Below, piece after piece: positions 1 through 6,256 of a stretch of DNA of 11,563 nt. Made by a program: the position numbers and the translations under genes. Numbering within the stretch: the first letter of the stretch is position 1; every line of letters begins with the position of its first letter. The notes below the pieces were generated by a model that ran no database searches, was not told the DNA's origin, and saw nothing but the letters and a program-made list of their open reading frames with translations. The DNA is from an uncultured Opitutia bacterium (lineage in GTDB: Bacteria; Verrucomicrobiota; Verrucomicrobiia; Opitutales; Opitutaceae). The stretch lies in assembly GCA_937952235.1 (NCBI GenBank), contig CALFZM010000241.1:1-11563 (forward strand), read 5' to 3'.

Positions 1-116
1 CGGTGGAGCCGCCTGTCCCCAGGCGGCTGACGTGCGATGGACCGGTCTGCAGCAGCTTGAGGACAAGCTGCTCCACCCTTCAGTGCGGCTGTCCTTGAAG
101 GACAACTGCATGTCCG
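1..116 (+). repeat. Family A REPIN-like repeat, copy A1 (left end cut by window)
   Basis: The core at 2-77 is bounded by GGTGGAGC (2-9) and its complement GCTCCACC (70-77). It contains two hairpins: an 8-bp stem 7-14/21-28 with loop GTCCCC, and a 9-bp stem 51-59/64-72 with loop AGGA. The core differs from copy A3 at about 5 of 76 positions. Two of those differences (A54 and T69, against G and C in A3 and A5) are a compensatory pair inside the second stem. The flank to about 116 is a degraded version of the right flank of A3 and A5. Confidence 0.85.
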
Positions 117-125
117 TTGGCTGAG

Positions 126-207
126 CCGAACCTGCAGTCGGCCTGCAAGTCACCGGGGAAACGGCCGCACCGGTGGAGCCGCTTCTCCCCACGGCTGACG
201 TTCGGCG
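126..207 (+). repeat. Degenerate family A repeat, copy A2 (partial)
   Basis: The stretch 131-170 resembles the flank found at 5296-5336 beside copy A3, and shares the block ACGGCCGCAC. It is followed by one core unit starting GGTGGAGC at 172-179 with a shortened hairpin (GCCG/CGGC) and the trailing CTGACGTTCGGCG also present in A5. The second, inverted unit is absent. It sits directly downstream of A1 and looks like a decayed neighbouring copy. Confidence 0.6.
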
Positions 208-453
208 CCTCCCCCCCGCTTGCGATCGCTGGCGGGACCGCCGGGGTAAGCGCGCCGACGGGCCGGGACTTGCTGCGCAGGCGGGGGCGTTCGACCGGTT
301 CAGCCCGCCGGTCAATCGTCCGCGATGGCCGTTTTCGCTTGCGGACCTGAGCCGCCCTCCTTTTTTCCGCACCTTCCAGGTGTGCATCCGGCTTCGCGCG
401 GGACCTCCTCCCCGCCGCCGCTTCACCCACCCATTCCCCTCCCTGCTTCGCCA
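208..453. other. Gene-free leader of the ABC operon
   Basis: This stretch separates the repeats from the ABC ATPase start. Open frames run through it in several phases but show no recognisable protein features. The last roughly 40 bases before the ATG are C/T-rich. It presumably carries the operon promoter, but I cannot pick a convincing -35/-10 pair. Confidence 0.5.
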
Positions 454-1176
454 ATGATTGAAGTCAAAGGTCTCGTCAAAACCTACGGCCCCAAACGTGC
501 AGTCGACGGCGTCACCTTCACGGTCAAACGCGGCGACATCCTCGGGTTCCTCGGACCCAACGGCGCGGGCAAGTCGACCACGATGAAAATGATCACGGGC
601 TTCCTCCGCCCGGACGCCGGCACGGCCAAGGTCGACGGCGTCGACGTCACCCAGGACCCGGTGGCGGTCAAGAGCAAGCTCGGCTACCTCCCCGAAAGCG
701 CGCCGGCGTACCCGGAGATGACCGTCGAGGAATTCCTCGGTTTCGTCGCCGACGTGCGCGGCTTCCGCTCCGCGGACGCGAAAGCGGCCCAGGTGGATCG
801 GGCGATCAAGCTGACCCACCTCGCCCCGGTCCGGAAGCAGACGATCGAGACGCTCTCCAAGGGCTTCAAGCAGCGCGTGGGGTTTGCGCAGGCCCTGCTC
901 CATGATCCCGCGGTGCTGATCCTCGACGAGCCGACCGACGGCCTGGACCCGAATCAAAAGAACGAGGTGCGTTCGCTGATCAAGAACATGGCGGTCGAGA
1001 AGGCCGTCATCCTCTCGACGCACATCCTCGAGGAGGTCGATGCGATCTGCAATCGCGTCATCGTCATCTCCCAGGGCCGCGTGGTCGCCGACGAAACGCC
1101 GGCCCAGCTCCGCGCCCGCAAGCCCGGCGCGCGGCTCGACGAAATCTTCCGCGACCTGACCCGCGGCGACATCTGA
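454..1176 (+). CDS. ABC transporter ATP-binding protein, GldA-like (ABC-2 type)
   Basis: This 240-aa cytoplasmic nucleotide-binding subunit would energise the permease encoded next. Visible motifs are Walker A GPNGAGKST (residues 34-42), signature LSKGFKQR (134-141), Walker B VLILDE (154-159), D-loop GLDP (163-166) and switch histidine H190 in STHILEE. The Q-loop position reads GYLPE (E81) rather than Gln. A Glu there is something I associate with the GldA-like group, so I do not read it as loss of function. Length fits a single ABC domain. ATG 454 is chosen because MIEVKGLVKTYG matches the normal ABC amino terminus; the frame is open further upstream to 325, but that part is Pro-rich and unlike an ABC protein. 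It is the first gene of a four-gene operon whose order (ATPase, GldF-like permease, GldG-like, DUF4340) recurs in bacteria. The substrate is unknown. Confidence 0.95.
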   Translation: MIEVKGLVKTYGPKRAVDGVTFTVKRGDILGFLGPNGAGKSTTMKMITGFLRPDAGTAKVDGVDVTQDPVAVKSKLGYLPESAPAYPEMTVEEFLGFVADVRGFRSADAKAAQVDRAIKLTHLAPVRKQTIETLSKGFKQRVGFAQALLHDPAVLILDEPTDGLDPNQKNEVRSLIKNMAVEKAVILSTHILEEVDAICNRVIVISQGRVVADETPAQLRARKPGARLDEIFRDLTRGDI

Positions 1177-1186
1177 ACTCGAAGCA

Positions 1187-1279
1187 GCGAGGAGTGGGGA
1201 GCGAGTAGCGAGCATCCTTCGATCGCAACTGCTGCCCACGACGGAGTCCGTCCCTCCTCGCTACTCACTATTCGCTCCT
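1187..1279 (+). repeat. Family C spacer repeat, copy C1 (inverted repeat between ATPase and permease genes)
   Basis: The arms 1198-1212 (GGAGCGAGTAGCGAG) and 1264-1278 are complementary at 13 of 15 positions, so the spacer RNA could form a long-looped hairpin. The block GCGAGGAGTGGGGA (1187-1200) and the right part (1256-1279) recur in the sucA-sucB spacer, with 18 of 24 identical bases in the right part. Confidence 0.6.
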
Positions 1280-1295
1280 TCTTCCTTCCGCCCCC

Positions 1296-2021
1296 ATGCG
1301 CCAAATCGCTCCGATCTTCAAACGCGAGTTCCTCGGCTACTTCCGCTCGCCGGTCGCGTACGTGTTCCTGATCGCATTCCTCGTCATCTCCGTGTCGCTG
1401 GCCTTCTCCCGGTATGGCGGATTCTTCCGCGCCGGGGTCGCCAGCATGGAGAGCTACTTCACGTTTTTCCCCTGGCTGTTCATGTTCATCGTGCCCGCCG
1501 TCGGCATGCGGCTCTGGTCGGAGGAAAAACGCTCCGGCACCGTCGAGCTCCTGTTCACGCTGCCCGTCACCACGCTCGAGGCCGTGCTCGGGAAATTCCT
1601 CGCGGGCTGGGCGTTTCTCGCCCTCGCGGTGGTGCTGAGTTTTCCGATGGCGCTCACCGTCGGCTATCTCGGCGATCCCGACTGGGGCGTGATCTTCACC
1701 ACGTACGTCGGCGCGATCCTGATGGCCGGCGGGTATCTCGGCGTCTGCGCGCTGACGTCCGCTCTCACCAAGAACCAGGTCATCAGCTTCGTGCTGAGCC
1801 TCGGTGCGTGCGCGATCCTGCTGTTCCTCGGCTTCAGCAGCTTCACCGACACCCTCGAGGGCGTGCTGCCCGTGGCGCTGGCCGATGCGCTGGCGAATTT
1901 CAGCTTCATCACCCACTTCGACGCCTTCACGAAGGGCATCATCGATCCCAAGGACGTGATCTTCTTCCTCTCCCTGATGGGGTTCACGCTCTTCCTGAAC
2001 GTGGTCGCGCTCGAGCGCTGA
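1296..2021 (+). CDS. ABC-2 type membrane permease, GldF-like
   Basis: This 241-aa integral membrane protein has six predicted hydrophobic segments at roughly residues 20-38, 55-72, 102-122, 133-153, 162-180 and 221-238, as expected for an ABC-2 transmembrane subunit. The stretch RLWSEEKRSGTVELLFTLP (72-90), between the second and third helices, is the conserved cytoplasmic motif of this permease family. FDAFTKGIID (208-217) near the C terminus is also typical. It should dimerise or pair with the ATPase encoded 119 bp upstream. The GldG-like gene begins 43 bp downstream. No extracytoplasmic substrate-binding domain is visible, so direction and substrate cannot be stated; export or an envelope-assembly role is the usual assumption for this family. 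The start at ATG 1296 follows a pyrimidine-rich leader without a Shine-Dalgarno sequence. Confidence 0.93.
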   Translation: MRQIAPIFKREFLGYFRSPVAYVFLIAFLVISVSLAFSRYGGFFRAGVASMESYFTFFPWLFMFIVPAVGMRLWSEEKRSGTVELLFTLPVTTLEAVLGKFLAGWAFLALAVVLSFPMALTVGYLGDPDWGVIFTTYVGAILMAGGYLGVCALTSALTKNQVISFVLSLGACAILLFLGFSSFTDTLEGVLPVALADALANFSFITHFDAFTKGIIDPKDVIFFLSLMGFTLFLNVVALER

Positions 2022-2064
2022 TCGTCCCCTCCCGCGCACACCTCACCCTTTATCGCTCCCGCCC

Positions 2065-3972
2065 ATGAAACTCGGAAGCAAGACGCTCACCATTGTCCTC
2101 CTCCTGATCGGGCTCGTGCTCGTCAACTACCTGGCGTCCTCAATCCCCGCCCGGGTCGACGCCACCGCGGAATCGATCTATTCGCTCTCGTCCGGCACCA
2201 AGGCGATGCTCGGCAAGATCGAGGAACCGGTCTCGATTGACCTCTACTTCTCCAAGGACGCGACCGGCCTGCCCATCGCGTACAAGAACTACGCCGCCCG
2301 CGTGCAGGAGATGCTGCGCCAGTACGTGCGCGCCTCGCGCGGCAAGCTCGGCCTCAACGTCATCAATCCGCGCCCCGACACGCCCGAGGAGGAGAAGGCG
2401 ACCGCGTCGGGCCTCACGCCCCAGGTGGCGCAGCAGGGCGGCGAGCCGTTCTACTTCGGCCTCATCGTGACGCAGGCCGACCAGCAGAAGACGATCGCGG
2501 CCTTCACCCCGCAGCGAGAGCAGTTCCTCGAGTACGACCTCTCGAAGCTGATTTTCAGCGTGCAGCAGCTCGACAAGCGCAAGCTCGGGCTCATCTCCAG
2601 CCTGCCCCTGCAGGGTACCAGCCCGCAGGAGATGCAAATGATGATGATGATGCGCCGGCAGCCGCAGCCGTCGCAGATGATCGCCACCGAGCTCGAACAG
2701 TCGTTCCAGATCCTGCCGGTCGACGCCGCCGCCACCGAGCTGCCCGCGGGGCTCGACGTGCTGGTGATCGCGCATCCGCAGGGACTCTCCCCCAAGCTGC
2801 AGTTCGCGGTCGACCAGTTCCTGCTCGGCGGCAAGCCGGTCTTCCTCGCCGTCGACCCGGCGTCGCAGCACTTCAAGCGCCAGAGCAACCCGCAGCAGAT
2901 GATGATGGGCGGCGGGCCGCAGAACGTGTCCAGCGACCTGCCCACGCTGCTCGCCGCCTACGGCGTGCAGTACGATCCGCAGAAGGTCGTCGGCGACATC
3001 GAGAACGCCACTCAGGTCCAGACCGGCGTCGGCGGGATCGCCCGCTACCCGATCTGGCTCAGCCTGCGCGGCAAGGACGCCTTCAACACCAAGTCGATGG
3101 CGACCGCGCAGATCAACTCGGCGATGTTCATCGAGTCGGGCAGCATCGCGAAGCGCGAGGGCGCCGATGTCACCTTCACGCCGCTCGTCGAGACTTCCGC
3201 GCAGGCGGGTGACATCGCCAGCATGATGCTGCAGTTCGCCCAGCCCGACGACGTGGCGAAACAGCTCACGCCGAGCGGCCGTAAGACGATCGCCGCGCTC
3301 GTCACCGGCAAGTTCAAGACGGCGTTTCCCGACGGCGCGCCGAAGGAGGAGAAGCCCGCCGACGACGCCGCGAAGAAGGAAGAGCCGAAGAAAGAGGAGC
3401 CAAAGCCCGCGGAATTCCTCAAAGAGTCGAAGGGCACCTCCACGCTCTTTGTGGTCGCTGACACCGACTGGCTCTTCGACGACTACAGCGTCCGCAAGTT
3501 CAACTTCTTCGGGCAGACGGCCGCGGAGCCGTTCAACGACAATCTCGCGCTCGCGGCCAACACGATCGAGTTCCTCGGCGGCTCCCAGGACCTGATCTCG
3601 ATCCGCGGCAAGGGCACGTCGCTGCGGCCGTTCGACGTCGTGCGCAAGATGGAGTCCGAAGCGCAGAAGCAGTACCAGTCGAAGCTGACCGAGCTCGACG
3701 CGCAGCTCCAGCAGGTGCAGACGAAACTGAGCGAGCTGCAGACGAAGAAGGGGGAAGGCAACCGCCTCATCGCCACGCCGGAGATGGCCAAGGCCATCGA
3801 GGATTTCCAGAAGCAGCAGGCGGCGATCCGCGGCCAGCGCCGGGAAATCCGCCGCGCGCTGCGGGAAGACATTGACCGGCTGGAAAACCGGCTGCTCCTC
3901 ATCAACCTGCTCGTCGCGCCGGTGTTCATCGGCGCCTTCGGCTTCTGGTTCTACCGCTCCCGCAAGAACTGA
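2065..3972 (+). CDS. GldG-family ABC-transporter auxiliary protein
   Basis: This 635-aa protein is anchored at both ends. One hydrophobic helix lies at residues 8-25 and another at about 610-630, just before the terminal RSRKN, leaving a large region between them that is probably extracytoplasmic. The N-terminal half (about 40-330) resembles the ABC-type uncharacterised transport domain of GldG (ABC_transp_aux), including SIYSLSSGTKAML (38-50) and the DVLVIAHPQGLS stretch. Odd features are a Met run at 192-196, another Met/Gly-rich patch near 279-284, and a Lys/Glu/Pro-rich linker at about 426-451. Residues 529-612 are heptad-like and probably coiled coil, leading into the last helix. GldG acts with GldF and GldA in Bacteroidota gliding and secretion. 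Outside that phylum the role of such clusters is not settled, so I claim family membership, not motility. Confidence 0.88.
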   Translation: MKLGSKTLTIVLLLIGLVLVNYLASSIPARVDATAESIYSLSSGTKAMLGKIEEPVSIDLYFSKDATGLPIAYKNYAARVQEMLRQYVRASRGKLGLNVINPRPDTPEEEKATASGLTPQVAQQGGEPFYFGLIVTQADQQKTIAAFTPQREQFLEYDLSKLIFSVQQLDKRKLGLISSLPLQGTSPQEMQMMMMMRRQPQPSQMIATELEQSFQILPVDAAATELPAGLDVLVIAHPQGLSPKLQFAVDQFLLGGKPVFLAVDPASQHFKRQSNPQQMMMGGGPQNVSSDLPTLLAAYGVQYDPQKVVGDIENATQVQTGVGGIARYPIWLSLRGKDAFNTKSMATAQINSAMFIESGSIAKREGADVTFTPLVETSAQAGDIASMMLQFAQPDDVAKQLTPSGRKTIAALVTGKFKTAFPDGAPKEEKPADDAAKKEEPKKEEPKPAEFLKESKGTSTLFVVADTDWLFDDYSVRKFNFFGQTAAEPFNDNLALAANTIEFLGGSQDLISIRGKGTSLRPFDVVRKMESEAQKQYQSKLTELDAQLQQVQTKLSELQTKKGEGNRLIATPEMAKAIEDFQKQQAAIRGQRREIRRALREDIDRLENRLLLINLLVAPVFIGAFGFWFYRSRKN

Positions 3973-4040
3973 CGCGCGCGCGGGCCGCCCCCGGGGCGCC
4001 CGCTCCCCGTCCCTCCTCAACCTCTTCGTTTCCGCCTGCG

Positions 4041-5225
4041 ATGAAACTCAAGACCCTCGTCGTCTCCGTCCTCGTCCTCGCCGTCCTCTCCGCCGTCGCC
4101 TTCATCGCGCGCCGGCCGCCCGCGCCGCCGTCGGCCGATGCCCGCATCAACCAGCCGCTCGTGGAGCGCGCCGCGATCGACCAGACCCAGAAGCTCAAGC
4201 TGAGCGACGCCGGCAAGACGGTGGAACTCGCGCGTCAGAGCGACGGCACCTGGCGCGTCGCGTCGTATCACGACCTCCCCGCCGATTTCGCGAAGCTCTC
4301 GGGCTTCGTCGGCAGCCTCACCGAGGCCAAGCTCCAGCGGCTCGTGACCTCCAACGCGGAGCGCATCGGCCGCCTGGAGTTCAAGGACACCCGGATCGAA
4401 CTGCTCGATGGCGGCGGCAAGGCGCTGCTTTCGCTCACGCTGGGCAAGAACGCCGAGGTCGGCGGCGGGCGCTACGTGCGATTTGGCGACGAGAACAAGG
4501 CCTATCTCACCAACTTCTCCGCGTGGCTCGACAGCGAAGCGAAGAACTGGGCCAACTCCGAACTCATCAACCTCAAGGCCGATGACATCGCGAAGATCGA
4601 GGTGCCGTTCGCGGAGGGAGGAGCCGTGACGCTGACCCGCGCCAAGAAGGAGGACCCCTGGACCGCCGAGCCCACGCCCGACGGTCAGCGCGTGAAGTCC
4701 GATCGCGTCTCGACGATCCTCAGCTCGATCGGCGCGCTCCGGTTCACGGACACCGCCGCGCCCGAGGATGCGAACGCCGCCGCCGCGAAGGCCAATCTGC
4801 GCACCTACAAGCTCACGACCTTCGACCAGAAGAGCTACACCGTCGCCCTCGGCCGCAAGCCGGAGGAGAAGAAGCTCAAGCCGCCGGCGCCCGACGCGAA
4901 GGCGGGACCCGCCGCGCTCGGCAGCGTGGCCGACCTGGCGAAGAAGGACGAGAAGAAGGACCCGGCCGCCAAGGCCGACGACAAGCCGCTCGCGCCGGAA
5001 TTCGAAACCATCCCAGCCGGCCCCGTCTTCGCGTTCATCACCGCCAGCGAAGCCTCGGCCCCGGTGAATGCCGCGATGCAGAAGCGCGCGTACCAGATCG
5101 CCGACTACGTCTTCACCGGCCTGCCCCAGAAGGCCGAGGAGCTTTTCGAACCCGTGCCACCGGCGCCCGCCCCCGCCACCACTGCCGCACCTGCGCCCGC
5201 GCCTGCGGCCGAGAAGAAGCCGTAA
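4041..5225 (+). CDS. DUF4340 domain-containing protein
   Basis: This 394-aa protein has an N-terminal hydrophobic helix (residues 4-23) with a short basic start, so it is probably membrane-anchored with its body outside the cytoplasm. The body shows the DUF4340 pattern: ARQSDGTWRVAS (about 64-75), a repeated beta-rich unit (KTVELARQSDG, then AVTLTRAKKEDPW), and the block RYVRFGDENKAYLTNFSAWLD near 146-166. A Lys/Ala/Pro-rich insertion occupies about 273-317, and the last 25 residues are an Ala/Pro tail ending EKKP. It is the last gene of the ABC operon, 68 bp after the GldG-like gene. DUF4340 proteins are commonly found beside GldG-type genes. The biochemical function is unknown. ATG 4041 is preceded by a C/T-rich leader without a Shine-Dalgarno sequence. 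Confidence 0.88.
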   Translation: MKLKTLVVSVLVLAVLSAVAFIARRPPAPPSADARINQPLVERAAIDQTQKLKLSDAGKTVELARQSDGTWRVASYHDLPADFAKLSGFVGSLTEAKLQRLVTSNAERIGRLEFKDTRIELLDGGGKALLSLTLGKNAEVGGGRYVRFGDENKAYLTNFSAWLDSEAKNWANSELINLKADDIAKIEVPFAEGGAVTLTRAKKEDPWTAEPTPDGQRVKSDRVSTILSSIGALRFTDTAAPEDANAAAAKANLRTYKLTTFDQKSYTVALGRKPEEKKLKPPAPDAKAGPAALGSVADLAKKDEKKDPAAKADDKPLAPEFETIPAGPVFAFITASEASAPVNAAMQKRAYQIADYVFTGLPQKAEELFEPVPPAPAPATTAAPAPAPAAEKKP

Positions 5226-5231
5226 GGCTGG

Positions 5232-5262
5232 CGAGCGGAGGGTAAACCCATGCCCCCGCTCG
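5232..5262 (+). terminator. Possible stem-loop terminator after the ABC operon
   Basis: CGAGCGG (5232-5238) pairs with CCGCTCG (5256-5262), and after a bulged A, GGG (5240-5242) pairs with CCC (5253-5255), around a 10-base loop. It starts 6 bp after the DUF4340 stop codon. No T-tract follows, so intrinsic termination is uncertain. Confidence 0.35.
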
Positions 5263-5289
5263 AGCAGACGGAAGTCCGCGCACCTGAGT

Positions 5290-5434
5290 CGGACTCATGC
5301 CGTTGGACTTCAAATCAGGCATGCGAACGGCCGCACTGAATGGTGGAGCGGCTTGTCCTCAAGCCGCTGCGAACCGGTCCGTCGCACGTCAGCCGCCTGG
5401 GGACAGGCGGCTCCACCTCAACGGCAGGAGTCCG
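5290..5434 (-). repeat. Family A REPIN-like repeat, copy A3 (complete)
   Basis: This is the best-preserved complete copy, about 145 bp. The ends CGGACTCATGCCGTTG (5290-5305) and CAACGGCAGGAGTCCG (5419-5434) are inverted repeats matching at 15 of 16 positions. The 76-nt core (5342-5417) carries hairpins 5347-5355/5360-5368 and 5391-5398/5405-5412. It is inverted relative to A1 and A5. It fills the gap between the convergent DUF4340 and sugE genes and could act as a two-way transcript end. Confidence 0.88.
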
Positions 5435-5459
5435 GTTGAGCCGCGGTCCCCGGCCGCAG

Positions 5460-5780
5460 TCAACCGCTGAAGGCTTTGAGTCCCGCCACCCCGGCCACGA
5501 TGAGCGCGATGCAGAGCACGCGCAGGACGGTGGCGGGTTCACCCAGCCAGATCATGCCGACGATGGCGGTGCCCACGGCGCCAATGCCCGTCCAGACCGC
5601 GTAGGCGGTGCCGATCGGCAGCTCCCGGGCGGCGAGCGCCAGCAGGTACATGCTGGCCGCCATGGCGGAGATCGTGCCGACGCTCGGCCAGAGCCGCGTG
5701 AAGCCGACGGTGTATTTGAGCCCGACCGCCCAGGCGATTTCGAGCAGCGCGGCCACAAGGAGAAGGATCCAGGGTTTCAT
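5460..5780 (-). CDS. sugE: Small multidrug resistance family guanidinium exporter (SugE/Gdx)
   Basis: This 106-aa protein has four hydrophobic helices (about 3-20, 33-50, 57-77 and 84-103), the standard SMR size and topology. Glu14 in the first helix (LLEIAWAVGLKYT) is the essential proton/substrate-coupling acid of SMR proteins. The motifs WAVGLKYTVGFTRL (17-30) and LPIGTAYAVWTGIGAVG (54-70) match the SugE/Gdx subgroup rather than the EmrE quaternary-ammonium subgroup. Characterised Gdx proteins export guanidinium in exchange for protons. The frame stays open upstream to 5981, but the extension is unlike any SMR protein and runs into a repeat, so ATG 5778-5780 is the start. SMR transporters work as antiparallel dimers, and one gene can suffice if dual-topology. 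It stands alone, convergent with the ABC operon and divergent from metF. Specificity is inferred from motifs only. Confidence 0.93.
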   Translation of the reverse strand: MKPWILLLVAALLEIAWAVGLKYTVGFTRLWPSVGTISAMAASMYLLALAARELPIGTAYAVWTGIGAVGTAIVGMIWLGEPATVLRVLCIALIVAGVAGLKAFSG

Positions 5781-5797
5781 GTGCGGAATTCGCCGAG

Positions 5798-5866
5798 CCT
5801 GCCGTCGCCGGCCGGCAGGGGAAGCCGGCAGTTTTCCACGGGCATGCAATGCCATCGCTCGCCCGT
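5798..5866 (-). other. Structured leader upstream of sugE
   Basis: Two stem-loops lie just upstream of the sugE start: a 7-bp stem 5798-5804/5813-5819 (8-base loop), about 18 bases from the ATG, and a 6-bp stem 5838-5843/5861-5866. Some sugE genes are controlled by guanidine riboswitches, but I could not match the conserved sequences of those classes here. It may be only GC-rich palindromic DNA. Confidence 0.3.
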
Positions 5867-5900
5867 TGGATCCGGATCTCACGGCTGAACCTTCCAGCGC

Positions 5901-6193
5901 CGGACTCATGCAGTCGGCCTTCACATCAGCCATGAAGGCGGCCGTACCGAGCGGGGGAGTCCTCCAGAGCACATTAAGCAAATGCGTAGCCGCTCAAAGT
6001 GGGCTTAAACGCGAAGACGCTACGGAAAGCAAAGATTCGCGAAGAATACTTGGCGAAACGTCGCGGTCCTTTGCGACTTTGCGTTTTGGTTGGGGCTAAA
6101 GAATGACTGAACCTCCTCAAGCCGCTGCGAACCGGTCCGTCGCACGTCAGCCGCCTGGGGAAAGGCGGCTCCACCGCAACGGCATCGTTCCGG
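5901..6193 (-). repeat. Family A repeat, copy A4, split by a family B element
   Basis: The left part (5901 to about 5965) matches the flank of A3, starting CGGACTCATGCAGTCGG and including GGCCGTAC. The right part resumes at about 6109 with CCTCAAGCCGCTGCGAACC and continues through hairpin AGCCGCCT/AGGCGGCT and GGCTCCACC to about 6193. The roughly 140 bp between them are foreign to the other A copies and include family B copy B1. Confidence 0.75.
6003..6095 (+). mobile_element. Family B short repeat, copy B1, inserted in A4
   Basis: This 93-bp stretch aligns to the reverse complement of 7158-7250 with long shared blocks: GGCGAAAC, TTGCGACTTTGCGTTT and AGCAAAGA.TCGCGAAG. It interrupts the A4 repeat. 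Sequences flanking the interruption (CCTCCA at 5961-5966 and CCTCCT at 6112-6117) are near-duplicates, which might be a target duplication. It has no coding capacity. Confidence 0.6.
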
Positions 6194-6224
6194 CCGAGAT
6201 CAGGCTCCACTTCGAACCTTTACA

Positions 6225-6254
6225 CGCATCAACGCTTCCATATGCGTTGATGCG
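6225..6254 (+). promoter_or_regulatory. Perfect 11-bp dyad abutting the metF start
   Basis: CGCATCAACGC (6225-6235) and GCGTTGATGCG (6244-6254) are perfect inverted repeats around TTCCATAT, and metF ATG begins at 6257. It could be an operator for a dimeric repressor or, if transcribed, a hairpin blocking ribosome access. It does not contain the MetJ box AGACGTCT. No binding protein can be named from the sequence. Confidence 0.6.
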
Positions 6255-6256
6255 AT

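Noticed and set aside
325..453. N-terminal extension of the ABC ATPase
   Set aside because: The 43 extra residues are Pro/Ser-rich and unlike ABC proteins; the canonical N terminus starts at 454.
954..2039. A 361-codon antisense frame across the ATPase and permease genes
   Set aside because: It has a low-complexity Glu/Arg/His composition and overlaps two well-supported ABC genes.
2140..4020. A 626-codon open frame antisense to the GldG-like gene
   Set aside because: It is extremely rich in Arg, Leu, Glu and Gly with no recognisable domain, typical of the complement of GC-rich codons. The + strand gene has clear family features.
3973..4040. GC-rich near-palindrome between the GldG-like and DUF4340 genes as a terminator
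   Set aside because: The stem near 3980-3999 leaves a very tight loop and has no T-tract, and the downstream gene clearly belongs to the same operon.
5781..5981. N-terminal extension of SugE by 67 residues
   Set aside because: SMR proteins are about 105-110 residues; the extension is Arg/Pro-rich and overlaps the A4 repeat.
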